From Pedosphaera sp. (GTDB taxonomy: Bacteria; Verrucomicrobiota; Verrucomicrobiia; Limisphaerales; SIBE01): 40,606 nucleotides of DNA. The notes below the pieces were generated by a model that worked only from the letters and a program-made list of their open reading frames with translations, was not told the origin of the DNA and did no database searches. Positions within the stretch are counted from its first letter, which is position 1; each line of letters starts with the position of its first letter. The DNA lies in contig SIBE01000006.1 in assembly GCA_009695265.1 (NCBI GenBank), forward strand, positions 1 through 40,606, in the 5' to 3' direction. Shown one piece after another: positions 25,666-35,477 of the stretch. A program made the position numbers and the translations under genes.

Positions 25666-27498
25666 TTAGTCCTCCACCGGCACCACGAGGTGCTGCATGA
25701 TGTAGTTTTTGCGCTCAGGCGTGTTCCGGCCCATATAGAACGTCATGATGTGCGAGATGTCCGGTTTCGACGCGTATTCAACTTGGCTCAGACGCATTTC
25801 CGGCCCGATAAATTGCTTGAATTCATTCGGCGAGATTTCACCCAAACCTTTGAAGCGCGTGATCTCGCAGTTCTGGCCGAGAGCTTTTGCCGCCGTATCA
25901 CGCTCAGCTTCGGAGTAACAGTACAGGGTCTTCTGCTTGTTGCGCACTCGGAAGAGCGGTGTCTCGAGCACGTGCAGATGCCCGTCGTGGACGAGTTGCT
26001 CGAAGAATCGAAAGAAGTAAGTAATCATCAAATTGCGGATGTGCAAGCCATCCACGTCCGCGTCCGTGGCGAGGATCACTTTCTGGTAACGCAGCCCTTC
26101 GAGGTTGTCCTCGATATCCAGACTGCGCATCAGGTTGTACATCTCGTCGTTCTTATAAACGATGTCTCGTTTGAGATCCCAAACGTTCAAGGGCTTGCCT
26201 TTCAGCGTGAAAATCGCTTGCGTGTTCACGTCGCGGCAACTGACGATCGACCCTGCGGCGGACTGGCCTTCAGTTATGAAAACCATCGATCCCGCGCCTT
26301 TGCCCTTCTTCTTATCCAAGTGAACTTTGCAATCCTTGAGCTGCGGAATTCGGAGCGTGATGGCCTTGGCCCGATCGCGCGCCAGCTTCTTGACATCCTG
26401 CAGTTCCTTGCGGAGTTGCTTGCTGTCTTCCACCTTGGCGATAATTTTGTCGGCAACATCCTTGTTGCGATTGAAGAAGTGCAATAATTCCTCGCGGACG
26501 TTGTTGACCAGCTCGGAACGAATTTCGGTGTTGCCTAACTTATTCTTCGTTTGCGATTCGAACACCGGATCCTTCAGCCGAATGGCGACCGCTCCCACCA
26601 TGCACTCGCGCACATCGTCGCCCTCGAATTTACCTTTGGCATATTCGTTGACCGCTTTCAGCAAGCCTTCTCGGAAAGCGCTGAGGTGCGTGCCGCCGTC
26701 CGCCGTGTACTGGCCATTAACAAAGGAAAAGAACGCTTCACCATAGCGGCTGTTGCTGTGGGTGAAGCAGAACTCCAGCGTTTTACTCACGTAATGGAGC
26801 GGGGGATAAATGGGTTCGCTATCGTCAGACTTCAAATCTTCGAGCACCAAATCCATCAAGCCATTCCGCGACTGAAAAACCTGGCCGTTATAGATCAGCT
26901 TCAGGCCCGTATTCAGGTAGCTGTAATGACGGAGCCGCCTTTCCACATGCTCGGGGCGGAATTCGATTTGCTTGAAGATCTCTGGGTCGGGTTCAAATCG
27001 GATCAGTGTTCCGTCCGGCTCATCCACAACTTTGCCATCCTTCTGATTCTTGAGCTTGCCCTTCTTAAAGGAGGCTTCGGCGTATTCGCCGGAACGATGA
27101 CTACGCACCAGAAAATCCTTTGAAAGCGCATTGACAGCTTTCGTGCCCACGCCGTTTAGCCCGACGCTAAATTGGAACACCTCATCGTTGTATTTTGCTC
27201 CCGTGTTAATTTTGGATACGCAATCGACTACTTTACCCAGGGGAATGCCACGCCCGAAATCGCGCACCGTGATCGCGGTGTGATCGATCTTGATCTGAAC
27301 CTCCTTGCCATAACCCATGATGTATTCGTCAATGGCGTTGTCGATGACTTCCTTCAGCAGGATGTAGCAGCCATCATCGTAATGAGACCCATCGCCAATG
27401 CGCCCAATGTACATGCCGGTTCGGAGCCGGATATGCTCCAGCGATGAGAGGGTCTTGATCTTACTTTCGTCGTAAACGTGTTTCTTGCTGTCTGCCAT
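25666..27498 (-). CDS. parE: DNA topoisomerase IV / gyrase subunit B (ParE-like)
   Basis: RLRTGMYIGRIGDGSH, EVIDNAIDEYIMGYG, VGLNGVGTKAVNALS, ITEGQSAAGSIVSCRDVNTQAIFTLKGKPLN, TDADVDGLHIRNLMITYFF. Confidence 0.93.
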   Translation of the reverse strand: MADSKKHVYDESKIKTLSSLEHIRLRTGMYIGRIGDGSHYDDGCYILLKEVIDNAIDEYIMGYGKEVQIKIDHTAITVRDFGRGIPLGKVVDCVSKINTGAKYNDEVFQFSVGLNGVGTKAVNALSKDFLVRSHRSGEYAEASFKKGKLKNQKDGKVVDEPDGTLIRFEPDPEIFKQIEFRPEHVERRLRHYSYLNTGLKLIYNGQVFQSRNGLMDLVLEDLKSDDSEPIYPPLHYVSKTLEFCFTHSNSRYGEAFFSFVNGQYTADGGTHLSAFREGLLKAVNEYAKGKFEGDDVRECMVGAVAIRLKDPVFESQTKNKLGNTEIRSELVNNVREELLHFFNRNKDVADKIIAKVEDSKQLRKELQDVKKLARDRAKAITLRIPQLKDCKVHLDKKKGKGAGSMVFITEGQSAAGSIVSCRDVNTQAIFTLKGKPLNVWDLKRDIVYKNDEMYNLMRSLDIEDNLEGLRYQKVILATDADVDGLHIRNLMITYFFRFFEQLVHDGHLHVLETPLFRVRNKQKTLYCYSEAERDTAAKALGQNCEITRFKGLGEISPNEFKQFIGPEMRLSQVEYASKPDISHIMTFYMGRNTPERKNYIMQHLVVPVED

Positions 27499-27780
27499 AT
27501 TTCAAAGGCGGTGAATATCGAGAGGATTGACGCAATTGCCAATAGGGAAATTGGCAGGGCTGAGTTTGTTGCTCAAGTTTACTTCATGGAAGTGTCTCGA
27601 TCGCTAGCAATTCGTGGGCTGTATCGCAGATTTATGCCAGGCGGTGCAGCTCGGATCATTCCGCGAAACAATCCGACAAAAGTTTTCACCAGAGCCGGTA
27701 TCGCGATGGACGCAGCCCTGAACCCGACACCATTTTGAGAAGTGAAAGGAGCTTTGGTTGGAAAGTAACCTTGGCGGCTG

Positions 27781-29085
27781 CTACGCGGCGGGAAGCTTCC
27801 ACGGATCACGACGTTCTCGGTCGAGCCATTGATTGGCCTCATCGTCGCCTATGAATTTCCAACTCTTCGGGTCCCAGCGGAGTTTGCGATGATTCCAATA
27901 GGCCAGATTCCCCAGATGAACCACGGTCACAGTGCGCGCGCCGACCTCCACGTCGGCGACCGGGCGTTTGCGGGACCGAATGCAGTTCAACCAATCACGA
28001 TGATGCCCTGGCGATTCGTACAAGTGAACGTCTTTTTCCCCCAATGGCTCCTTGACGATGCTGTCGGGTTCGCTCGTGAGAACGCCGCGATCGATATGGA
28101 GTTTTCCCGCAGTGCCGGTGAAGACGCAGCCGCTTGGACCGCCGTGAGTCATCACTACGCCGTTGGCATAAACGTATTTGACGCCGCTGGTCGCTTTGGG
28201 GTCTTCGGGCGGATGGATCTCGACCGGCCCCGACTCATCCATACCAAGCGCCCATTGAGCGATATCATAATGATGAGCGCCCATGTCGGTGTGTCCGCCA
28301 CCGGAGTATTCGCGGTAACTGCGCCACGCCGGGAAATGATTATGAACGCCGCGCGGGCTCAGCGCGGAATTGTAAAGCCGCGTCGGAGCTGCTCCAAGCC
28401 ACATGTCCCAGTCGAGGCCGGGCTCCATCTGTTCCGCGGGGAGATCGCACCATTTGCTGGGTCCGCCGACGCCCACTGTGACAGTCTGGATTTTGCCGAG
28501 GCGTCCGCTGCGGATGATCTCGACAGCTTTGCGAAACTGGCCAAAGACGTTCGAGCGTTGTTGACTGCCGGTTTGCAGGACGCGGCCATGTTGGCGCACG
28601 GCATCGATGCAGCGTTTCGCCTCAGCAATCGTGTGCGTCAATGGTTTCTCGCAGTAAATGTCTTTGCCAGCCTTGCAAGCCTCAATGAGGGGAATGGCGT
28701 GCCAGTGGTCCGGCGCGGCGATCACGACAGCATCAACGTCTTTGCGGGCGAGCAGCTCGCGGAAGTCCGTATATTCGGCGCAGCCCTTCCAAGCCGTGTC
28801 TTTGGAATAAGCCGTCTCGACTCGTTTCTTTGCGTGAGCGCGGCGGTTCTGGTCCACCTCGCAGACAGCCACTGCCTGGACGTCGCTGAACTTCAGCAGC
28901 GTGCTCAGGTGAAAATCATTCGCCATCTTGCCGCAGCCGATAAAGCCAACAACGGTTCGCTCGCTGGGCGCGGCCTTGTTCTCGGCGCCAAAAACGGCGC
29001 GAGGCACAATGGTCGGCATTCCGACCGCTACAGCAGTCATGCCTTTGAGGAAATGACGCCGGGTGATATGAGGAATTCGTTTCAT
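27781..29085 (-). CDS. Gfo/Idh/MocA family oxidoreductase, Tat-exported
   Basis: MKRIPHITRRHFLKGMTAVAVG; VVGFIGCGKMANDFHL; AVVIAAPDHWHAIPLIEACKAGKDIYCEKPLTHTIAEAK. Confidence 0.93.
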   Translation of the reverse strand: MKRIPHITRRHFLKGMTAVAVGMPTIVPRAVFGAENKAAPSERTVVGFIGCGKMANDFHLSTLLKFSDVQAVAVCEVDQNRRAHAKKRVETAYSKDTAWKGCAEYTDFRELLARKDVDAVVIAAPDHWHAIPLIEACKAGKDIYCEKPLTHTIAEAKRCIDAVRQHGRVLQTGSQQRSNVFGQFRKAVEIIRSGRLGKIQTVTVGVGGPSKWCDLPAEQMEPGLDWDMWLGAAPTRLYNSALSPRGVHNHFPAWRSYREYSGGGHTDMGAHHYDIAQWALGMDESGPVEIHPPEDPKATSGVKYVYANGVVMTHGGPSGCVFTGTAGKLHIDRGVLTSEPDSIVKEPLGEKDVHLYESPGHHRDWLNCIRSRKRPVADVEVGARTVTVVHLGNLAYWNHRKLRWDPKSWKFIGDDEANQWLDRERRDPWKLPAA

Positions 29086-29333
29086 AGCAGAACAATCAAT
29101 CTCAGTGCGGTCGATGACATGGTGGACTTCAGGGCAGGCTATCTTCCTGAACTGCTGATGCAAGAATTTATCCCATCGAAAGAATCTTCCATGAATACGG
29201 TCGAAGGGCTGCGGAAAATTAATGTCGGGACGCTTCGAAACTCGAATCCATGTTGCACTTTCTGCGCGGCTTGCGCAGACTCCAAACTCACTTTGGCGGG
29301 GATGGTGACCATCTCAAACATTGAACTAAGATC

Positions 29334-32324
29334 ATGAAGACTAATTGCAGCGACCCTCTCGTATCACGGCGGATTGTGAGGAATTCAAATTTCATACCGG
29401 CATTCTTGGCAGTCGCGAGCGCGCTGCTGAGTCTTTCCCTCAATGCCCAAAACCTCACGGTCACAAACCGTCTTCAGCTCTGGCTCAAAGCAGACGGTGG
29501 CGTGACCGCAAACGCTTCGGGCGCTGTGACGGCCTGGGCGGATCAATCTGGCAAAGCGAATAATGCGATGCAGCTCGATGAGGCCGCCGCTCCAAGGCTC
29601 GTGCCCGGCGCTCTCAATGGCAAGCCAGTCGTGCGATTCGATGGCGACAATGATTATTTGGATGTTGCAAGCGCACCGAGCATCGAAATCGTCGGAGATA
29701 TATCGTCCTACTTCGTCGTGAGCTTTGATGATTTTGCGACGTTCCGGGCGGTCTGGGGCAAGACCCTGGTCAATATCCCGGCTGCCACCGACTATTACGT
29801 CACACCGCAGGCGGTGCCGCGTCTCTATCGCGGCAGCGGCGTGGTTTCGGACATAGGCACTGTCGATGCAAACACTACGGTGCGGGCGGCGACGTATATT
29901 GTTCTCGGATTCGAAATGGCAGGGACGACTTTGACGCACTATCTCAACGGCCAGCCTGTTGGCACTGGGCAGATCAGGGCCACTCTCGTCGATGGCGGCA
30001 CTCCTTTGAAGATCGGGTCGCGCGATGATCTCTTCACCAAAATGAAAGGAGATATCGCGGAGCTACTCATCTTCGATAGCGCGCTCTCGGACACCGATCG
30101 CAGCGGGGTGGTGAACTATCTGCAAACCAAGTATGGGATCAAGAACCTGCCGCCCACCATCAGTCTCACTGCTCCCGCCAACAATGCCTCCTTGACGGTG
30201 CCAGCGAACGTTACCATCACCGCGAACGCTGCCGACAGCGACGGCGCAGTTGTCAAAGTGGAGTTCTTTGCGAATGGATCATTAATCGGGACAGCGACAG
30301 CCAGTCCGTTTAAGTTACCGGTCACGCTTCAAACTGCCGGGACGGTCACTTTGACCGCCACCGCGACGGATAACAAAGACGCTTCTACCAAGTCGAGTCC
30401 AATTAAGGTCACGTTGACGGGCGGCGCGCCTGCGAGCCTAAGCGTCACCAACGGCCTTCAACTTTGGTTGAAAGCCGATGCAGGCGTCACCAAGGATACC
30501 ACCGGCGCGGTGACAGCGTGGGCAGACCAGTCCGGGAAAAATAATCACGCCGCTCAGGTCGATCCAACCTTGGCTCCAACTCTCGTGGATAACGCCGTCA
30601 ATGGGAAGGCGGCGATACGGTTCGATGGCGCAGATGATTATCTTGATGTAGCGAGCGCGCCGAGCTTGGAAATTACCGGCGACATCGCTTCTTTCTTCGT
30701 CGTGAAGTTCGATGATTTCGCCACTTACCGCGCTATCTGGGGAAAAACATCAGCCAATGTGCCACGGCCAACAGACTACTATCTTTTGCCCAATAGCGGA
30801 ATTCCACGAGTCTATCGAGGCAACGACGACGGCAATGTTAATGCCTTCGTGGACGGCGCGGCGGGAGTTCCCGCAGGTGCCTACGTGCTCCTTGGGTTCA
30901 GCCAGACGGGTAATCTTATGTCGCACTACCTGAACGGCCAGCCCTCCGGTTCAGGTTCGATGACTGTCACCCCCACTGACTCAGGCATCGCACTGAAGAT
31001 CGGTTCGCGCGACGATCTGTTCACCAAGATGAAAGGCGATATTGCAGAGCTGTTGATTTATAGCAGGGGGATTTCCGGCAACGATCAAGCCGCTCTGGCG
31101 ACATACCTGGCTGGCAAATACGGAATTCCTGTTGTTCAATCGGCGAACCTGCCTCCGACCATTAGCCTGGCTGGCATAACGAATGGCGCGGCATTCACCA
31201 TCCCCGCCGATATCGCCCTCACAGCAACGGCAGCAGATGCTGACGGCAGCATCGTGAAAGTGGAGTTCTTCGCGAACGGTGGATTGATCAGCAGTTCGAC
31301 CGCCGTTCCGTATAAAGCCACCCTGAAGCTCGTGACAGTCGGCAGTGTCACGCTGACGGCGGTCGCCACGGACAATCTCGGCCGCACCACCGTTTCATCA
31401 TCAATCGCCATCACTGCCAGCGCGAGCGCTCCTTCTCCTCTCCCCGCAGCCGGCGCATTAAAACTATGGCTGAAGGCGGACGCGGGAGTCACGGCGAATG
31501 CCTCTGGGGCGGTAACGGGTTGGGCTGATTACTCGGGCAACTTCAACAATGCCTTTCAACCGGACGTGACCGCTGCTCCCCAATTCATCGCCAACGCAAC
31601 CAACCAAATGCCTGCGCTCCGCTTTGATGGCTTGAACGATTACCTGCAGGTAGCTCATTCTTCGAGTCTCGCAATCACTGGAGATATCACTTCGTTCTTC
31701 GTCGTTAGATTCGACGACTTCGCCACCTTCCGCGCGGTCTGGGCCAAGACTTCCAGCAACGTGCCTCGGCCAACCGATTACTATGTCCTGCCCAACTCTG
31801 GCATCCCCAGAGTTTTTCGGGGAGGCCCGGCAGGTATTGGGAACGTAGATGCCTCGGAGCCGATCCCGGCGGGCGCTTATGTCGTCGCTGGTTTCGATAT
31901 GGCCGGAACGACTTTGACGCACTATCTGAACGGCCAATCGATCGGCACCGGCGAAATCGCTGCTGTGCCTGTTGATCTTGGTGATCCGCTGCGCATTGGC
32001 ACGCGAGGAGATTTGTTCACGAAGATGAAAGGCGATATTGCCGAGATTGTGATTTACAACACAGCCCTGAGTGAAGCCGACCGAAACAAAGTGGTCAGTT
32101 ACCTCACAACGAAATACTTCACTCATGCTGAACCGGCCCCTCGTTTCACGGGTGTTCGGCGGCAAGGCGCAGACATTGTGATCGAATGGGGCGCTGGCGT
32201 CGGGGGGCCGACACTGGAAGAGGCGGCTGAAATCGTCGGTCCTTGGACGTCTGTCAAAGGTGCGAACAGCCCTTACACAGCCACTGCCAGCGGTCAGCGA
32301 AAATTCTACCGGTTACGGTTTTAG
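29334..32324 (+). CDS. Secreted multi-domain protein: three LamG-like units separated by Ig-like domains
   Basis: Signal peptide; three LQLWLKADxGVT...RFDGxxDYL...RDDLFTKMKGDIAE units; two PPTISL...VKVEFFANG...TLTATATDN Ig-like units. Confidence 0.88.
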   Translation: MKTNCSDPLVSRRIVRNSNFIPAFLAVASALLSLSLNAQNLTVTNRLQLWLKADGGVTANASGAVTAWADQSGKANNAMQLDEAAAPRLVPGALNGKPVVRFDGDNDYLDVASAPSIEIVGDISSYFVVSFDDFATFRAVWGKTLVNIPAATDYYVTPQAVPRLYRGSGVVSDIGTVDANTTVRAATYIVLGFEMAGTTLTHYLNGQPVGTGQIRATLVDGGTPLKIGSRDDLFTKMKGDIAELLIFDSALSDTDRSGVVNYLQTKYGIKNLPPTISLTAPANNASLTVPANVTITANAADSDGAVVKVEFFANGSLIGTATASPFKLPVTLQTAGTVTLTATATDNKDASTKSSPIKVTLTGGAPASLSVTNGLQLWLKADAGVTKDTTGAVTAWADQSGKNNHAAQVDPTLAPTLVDNAVNGKAAIRFDGADDYLDVASAPSLEITGDIASFFVVKFDDFATYRAIWGKTSANVPRPTDYYLLPNSGIPRVYRGNDDGNVNAFVDGAAGVPAGAYVLLGFSQTGNLMSHYLNGQPSGSGSMTVTPTDSGIALKIGSRDDLFTKMKGDIAELLIYSRGISGNDQAALATYLAGKYGIPVVQSANLPPTISLAGITNGAAFTIPADIALTATAADADGSIVKVEFFANGGLISSSTAVPYKATLKLVTVGSVTLTAVATDNLGRTTVSSSIAITASASAPSPLPAAGALKLWLKADAGVTANASGAVTGWADYSGNFNNAFQPDVTAAPQFIANATNQMPALRFDGLNDYLQVAHSSSLAITGDITSFFVVRFDDFATFRAVWAKTSSNVPRPTDYYVLPNSGIPRVFRGGPAGIGNVDASEPIPAGAYVVAGFDMAGTTLTHYLNGQSIGTGEIAAVPVDLGDPLRIGTRGDLFTKMKGDIAEIVIYNTALSEADRNKVVSYLTTKYFTHAEPAPRFTGVRRQGADIVIEWGAGVGGPTLEEAAEIVGPWTSVKGANSPYTATASGQRKFYRLRF
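29454..32123 (+). repeat. Three ~230-aa coding repeats (starting near 29454, 30438, 31439)
   Basis: Protein-level repeats; DNA copies diverged, e.g. three versions of gat-ctN-ttcac-aaN-atgaaagg-gatat. Confidence 0.8.
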
Positions 32325-32420
32325 ACCGATCAGCAAACTGAATTTCAGAAACGCCGAAGGTCAGTCGGTTGGCAAGTTGTGATCCGCCTGGCTTGCTGGC
32401 GCGAAAGGCTATGTCCGGAT

Positions 32421-33059
32421 TTATTGGGTTTTCTGTTCCTGTGTAGTTTGCTTAGCAGCCCGGCGGACCACGTAATTCGTGATGCCTCGGCCAATCAATT
32501 CCTGATAGTTTGTTAGGACAATACCCTGCTGTCCTAGCAAGCCTTGGATGGCGATGGGCTCTGTCCGATCCAACTTTGTCCAATCGATATCGGGAAGTAA
32601 CACTGCTAAAAATTTCGGTTCAACGTACACCTCATCGCCCTCTTGAGGCAGGTCCTTTTCATTGATCACGGGCTGACTGGCTTCTGCGCCTGACGGCGGC
32701 TTCTCAGATAGGGTTGGTACTTGCTGGTCCGACTTTGAGGTCGAAACGGTCTGCGCCGTTGCGGGCAAAGTCCGTGCGCTAGGCATTCCGAGCTTTGCCA
32801 TCTGTTTTTGCAAGTCGTCGTGTTCCTTGCGGACCTGTGCTAATTCCTGATATTGACCTCGGAGTTTATGAATGTCCTGGTTTTCTTTCCGGAGGCGCTG
32901 AGACTCTTCGTTGTCGGCGCGAAGCTTCTCCAGGCTCTGGTTTTCTTCTCGGAGCCGCTCGATCTCCGGATTGTTCTGGCTCACTGACGCGTGTGGAGTT
33001 CCGTCGCAACCACCCGAAAGGAGTGCGCAAGCGACGGGTAACAGGATAAGGCATTTCAT
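32421..33059 (-). CDS. Putative lipoprotein with coiled-coil repeat region
   Basis: MKCLILLPVACALLSGGCDG lipobox; LREENQSLEKLRADNEESQRLRKENQDIHKLRGQYQELAQVRKEHDDL. Confidence 0.75.
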   Translation of the reverse strand: MKCLILLPVACALLSGGCDGTPHASVSQNNPEIERLREENQSLEKLRADNEESQRLRKENQDIHKLRGQYQELAQVRKEHDDLQKQMAKLGMPSARTLPATAQTVSTSKSDQQVPTLSEKPPSGAEASQPVINEKDLPQEGDEVYVEPKFLAVLLPDIDWTKLDRTEPIAIQGLLGQQGIVLTNYQELIGRGITNYVVRRAAKQTTQEQKTQ

Positions 33060-33413
33060 GGGTTTAAAGTTCAAAGATAAAACTTTATTCAAATTCATAC
33101 AGATTAGCGACGTGGGCAACCGAAAACATCGTCGAGGGCGACACGACGGTTTGGGGCCTTCGCCGGATATAGATTACACCTAGCTCGTTAATAAGTTTCG
33201 AAAGGAGATAATCTATTTGGGCGGTATTGGGCCTGGTTTTCTGCCTGGCGAAGCTCGGATCAGGGTCGGTTTATGCTTCACTAGCCGCGTTCCGCATAAC
33301 GAACTTTTCGGGCAAGATCAACACCAACGCTGGCGAGTCGGAATTTTTTGAGTTTGGAATTGTGAATTCCGAGCCACGATCTAGATTGCATCGAAACCCG
33401 TCCAACAAAGCAT

Positions 33414-35477
33414 ATGTATTTCGGCGCTGATTATTATCCTGAACATTGGGTCTATCCCTACGCCGGAACGCCAGAGCAGCCCGAATCTCGCTGGGAGCGG
33501 GATGCCGAGCTGATGTTCGACGCAGGAATCAATGTTGTTCGAATGGGCGAATTTTCCTGGGGTCTGTGCGAACCTAAAGAAGGTCAATATCAGTTTGAAT
33601 GGCTAAGACGCGCCATGGATGTCGTTGGCAAGGCTGGAATCAAAGTCGTACTCGGCACTCCGACTGCCGCCCCTCCCATTTGGCTGGCCCAGAAACACCC
33701 GGAGATATTGCCTGTTGATGAGCGCGGTCTCCGAAAGCACGAAGGCACCCGGCGAGCGTATTGTTTGAACAGCAACGTTTATTGGGATTTCAGCAAACGC
33801 ATTGTCGGTGCCATGGCCTCCGCGTTAGGCAATCATCCCCAGTTGATCGCCTGGCAGATTGACAACGGTATCGGAGGGCACGAAACGGAAAGCTCCTTCA
33901 ACGAGGAATCTCGGCGCGATTGGATCGCATGGTTGAAAGCTAAATACGACACCATCGAGCGTCTCAACGATTTGCTTGGAACCCGATTCTGGGGGCAAGT
34001 CGTCAGTGACTGGAGCGAAGTCCCCATTCCCATGTCCGCTCCTACGGTCCACAATCCGGCCATCGTCACGGATTGGAGACGCTTCTCCAGTGATACCTGC
34101 GTCGCGTTCATCAAGATGCAGGCTGATTTGTTGCACGAGTTGACGCCCAACATTCCCGTGACCGCCAACCTTCGGGCGCCGTCGCGGAAGTTTGATCATT
34201 TCGACATGGCCGACGTGCTCGACTTCGTTTCGATCGACAGCAACGCAACCGTCCGGGCCAAATCCGCCGAGAACGCCTGCGAGATCGATATTATGCGCTC
34301 GCTGAAAAAAACTGGCATCAAAACGCCCGATGGGACTTGCGGCTTCTGGGCTATCGAACAGAAAGCCGCGCAGGTCAACTGGCAAGATGTCAACTCGTTG
34401 ATTCGGCCAGGAGTGGTTCGACTCTTCACGTACCAGATGGTTTCCCGCGGAGCCTCTGGGGTGCTTTACTTTTTCTGGCGACAACCGCGCTTCGGTTCAG
34501 AAAAATTCTACGGTGGCGTTTTGAGCCATGACGGACGCGGTAATAGCAGGGTTTATAAGGAGATCAGCCAAATTGGGGAGGAGATGAAATTGCTGGCGCC
34601 GTTCTTGAAGGATACGCGCACCGTTGCCGAGACCTGCATCCTCTATAGTCACGAGAATGAATGGACGCTGCAACAGCCGATGCAGCCGAGCAATTGTTTT
34701 AGCCAGCGTGAGCACATCCAACTGTTTTATAATGCTTTGCATGATCGCAATATCCCAGTGGACTTCGCTCGCCCTACGGAAGACTTATCGAAATACAAAC
34801 TGGTCATTGCTCCGTCATTGCATCTGTTGGCGGGAGGCGAAGCGGACCTGCTGAAACTTTACGTCCAGAATGGAGGAACATTGGTCGGGACTTTCAACAC
34901 CGGCCTCGTGGACGAACATGGGATCGCACCTGACACAGGATACCCTCACAACTTGACGGATGTCTTCGGCATGGAGGTGATGGAGTTTGATCCGTTGGCA
35001 CCCGGCGAGGAAAATCATCTGATCTTCAAGGGAGCCTTTCCGACGAGTCATCTTCACCCAGCCAAGCTTTGGTGCGATCTGATCGAACCCAAGGATTGCC
35101 AGATTCTCGCCACTTACGCGAAAGATTTTTACGCTGGGCGTCCAGCCATGACGATGAATACCTTCGGGCTGGGCAAGGCAGTTTACGTCGGAACGATGAG
35201 TCATCAATTCTTCTATTACGACCTCATCATCTGGCTTCGGCAGATGTGTAATATCTTCCCTCTGATGAAGGTGCCCGATACTGTTGAAGTCAGCATGAGG
35301 CAGAAAGACGACACGCAAATCTACTTCCTGCTCAACCACCAGCATTCGCCTGTCCGGATTCAGTTTTATAAGCCGATGCATGATTTTTTGACTGGCAGTA
35401 CGTTGACAGGGAACTACGATCTTCCGCCGCACGGTGTCCTAGTGCTGGATGAGCATCACGCGAAAACAGAAGCCTAA
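33414..35477 (+). CDS. GH42 family protein (beta-galactosidase-like) with altered acid/base motif
   Basis: MYFGADYYPEHW, INVVRMGEFSWGLCEP, LGTPTAAPPIWLAQKHPEILPVD, AWQIDNGIGGH, WAIEQKAAQVNWQDVN. Confidence 0.9.
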   Translation: MYFGADYYPEHWVYPYAGTPEQPESRWERDAELMFDAGINVVRMGEFSWGLCEPKEGQYQFEWLRRAMDVVGKAGIKVVLGTPTAAPPIWLAQKHPEILPVDERGLRKHEGTRRAYCLNSNVYWDFSKRIVGAMASALGNHPQLIAWQIDNGIGGHETESSFNEESRRDWIAWLKAKYDTIERLNDLLGTRFWGQVVSDWSEVPIPMSAPTVHNPAIVTDWRRFSSDTCVAFIKMQADLLHELTPNIPVTANLRAPSRKFDHFDMADVLDFVSIDSNATVRAKSAENACEIDIMRSLKKTGIKTPDGTCGFWAIEQKAAQVNWQDVNSLIRPGVVRLFTYQMVSRGASGVLYFFWRQPRFGSEKFYGGVLSHDGRGNSRVYKEISQIGEEMKLLAPFLKDTRTVAETCILYSHENEWTLQQPMQPSNCFSQREHIQLFYNALHDRNIPVDFARPTEDLSKYKLVIAPSLHLLAGGEADLLKLYVQNGGTLVGTFNTGLVDEHGIAPDTGYPHNLTDVFGMEVMEFDPLAPGEENHLIFKGAFPTSHLHPAKLWCDLIEPKDCQILATYAKDFYAGRPAMTMNTFGLGKAVYVGTMSHQFFYYDLIIWLRQMCNIFPLMKVPDTVEVSMRQKDDTQIYFLLNHQHSPVRIQFYKPMHDFLTGSTLTGNYDLPPHGVLVLDEHHAKTEA

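Noticed and set aside
27829-29337. 502-aa plus-strand ORF
   Set aside because: Antisense to the clear Gfo/Idh/MocA CDS; composition-driven shadow ORF with no recognisable domain.
33227-33430. 67-aa ORF upstream of GH42
   Set aside because: Runs out of frame into the GH42 start, no homology recognised; insufficient support.
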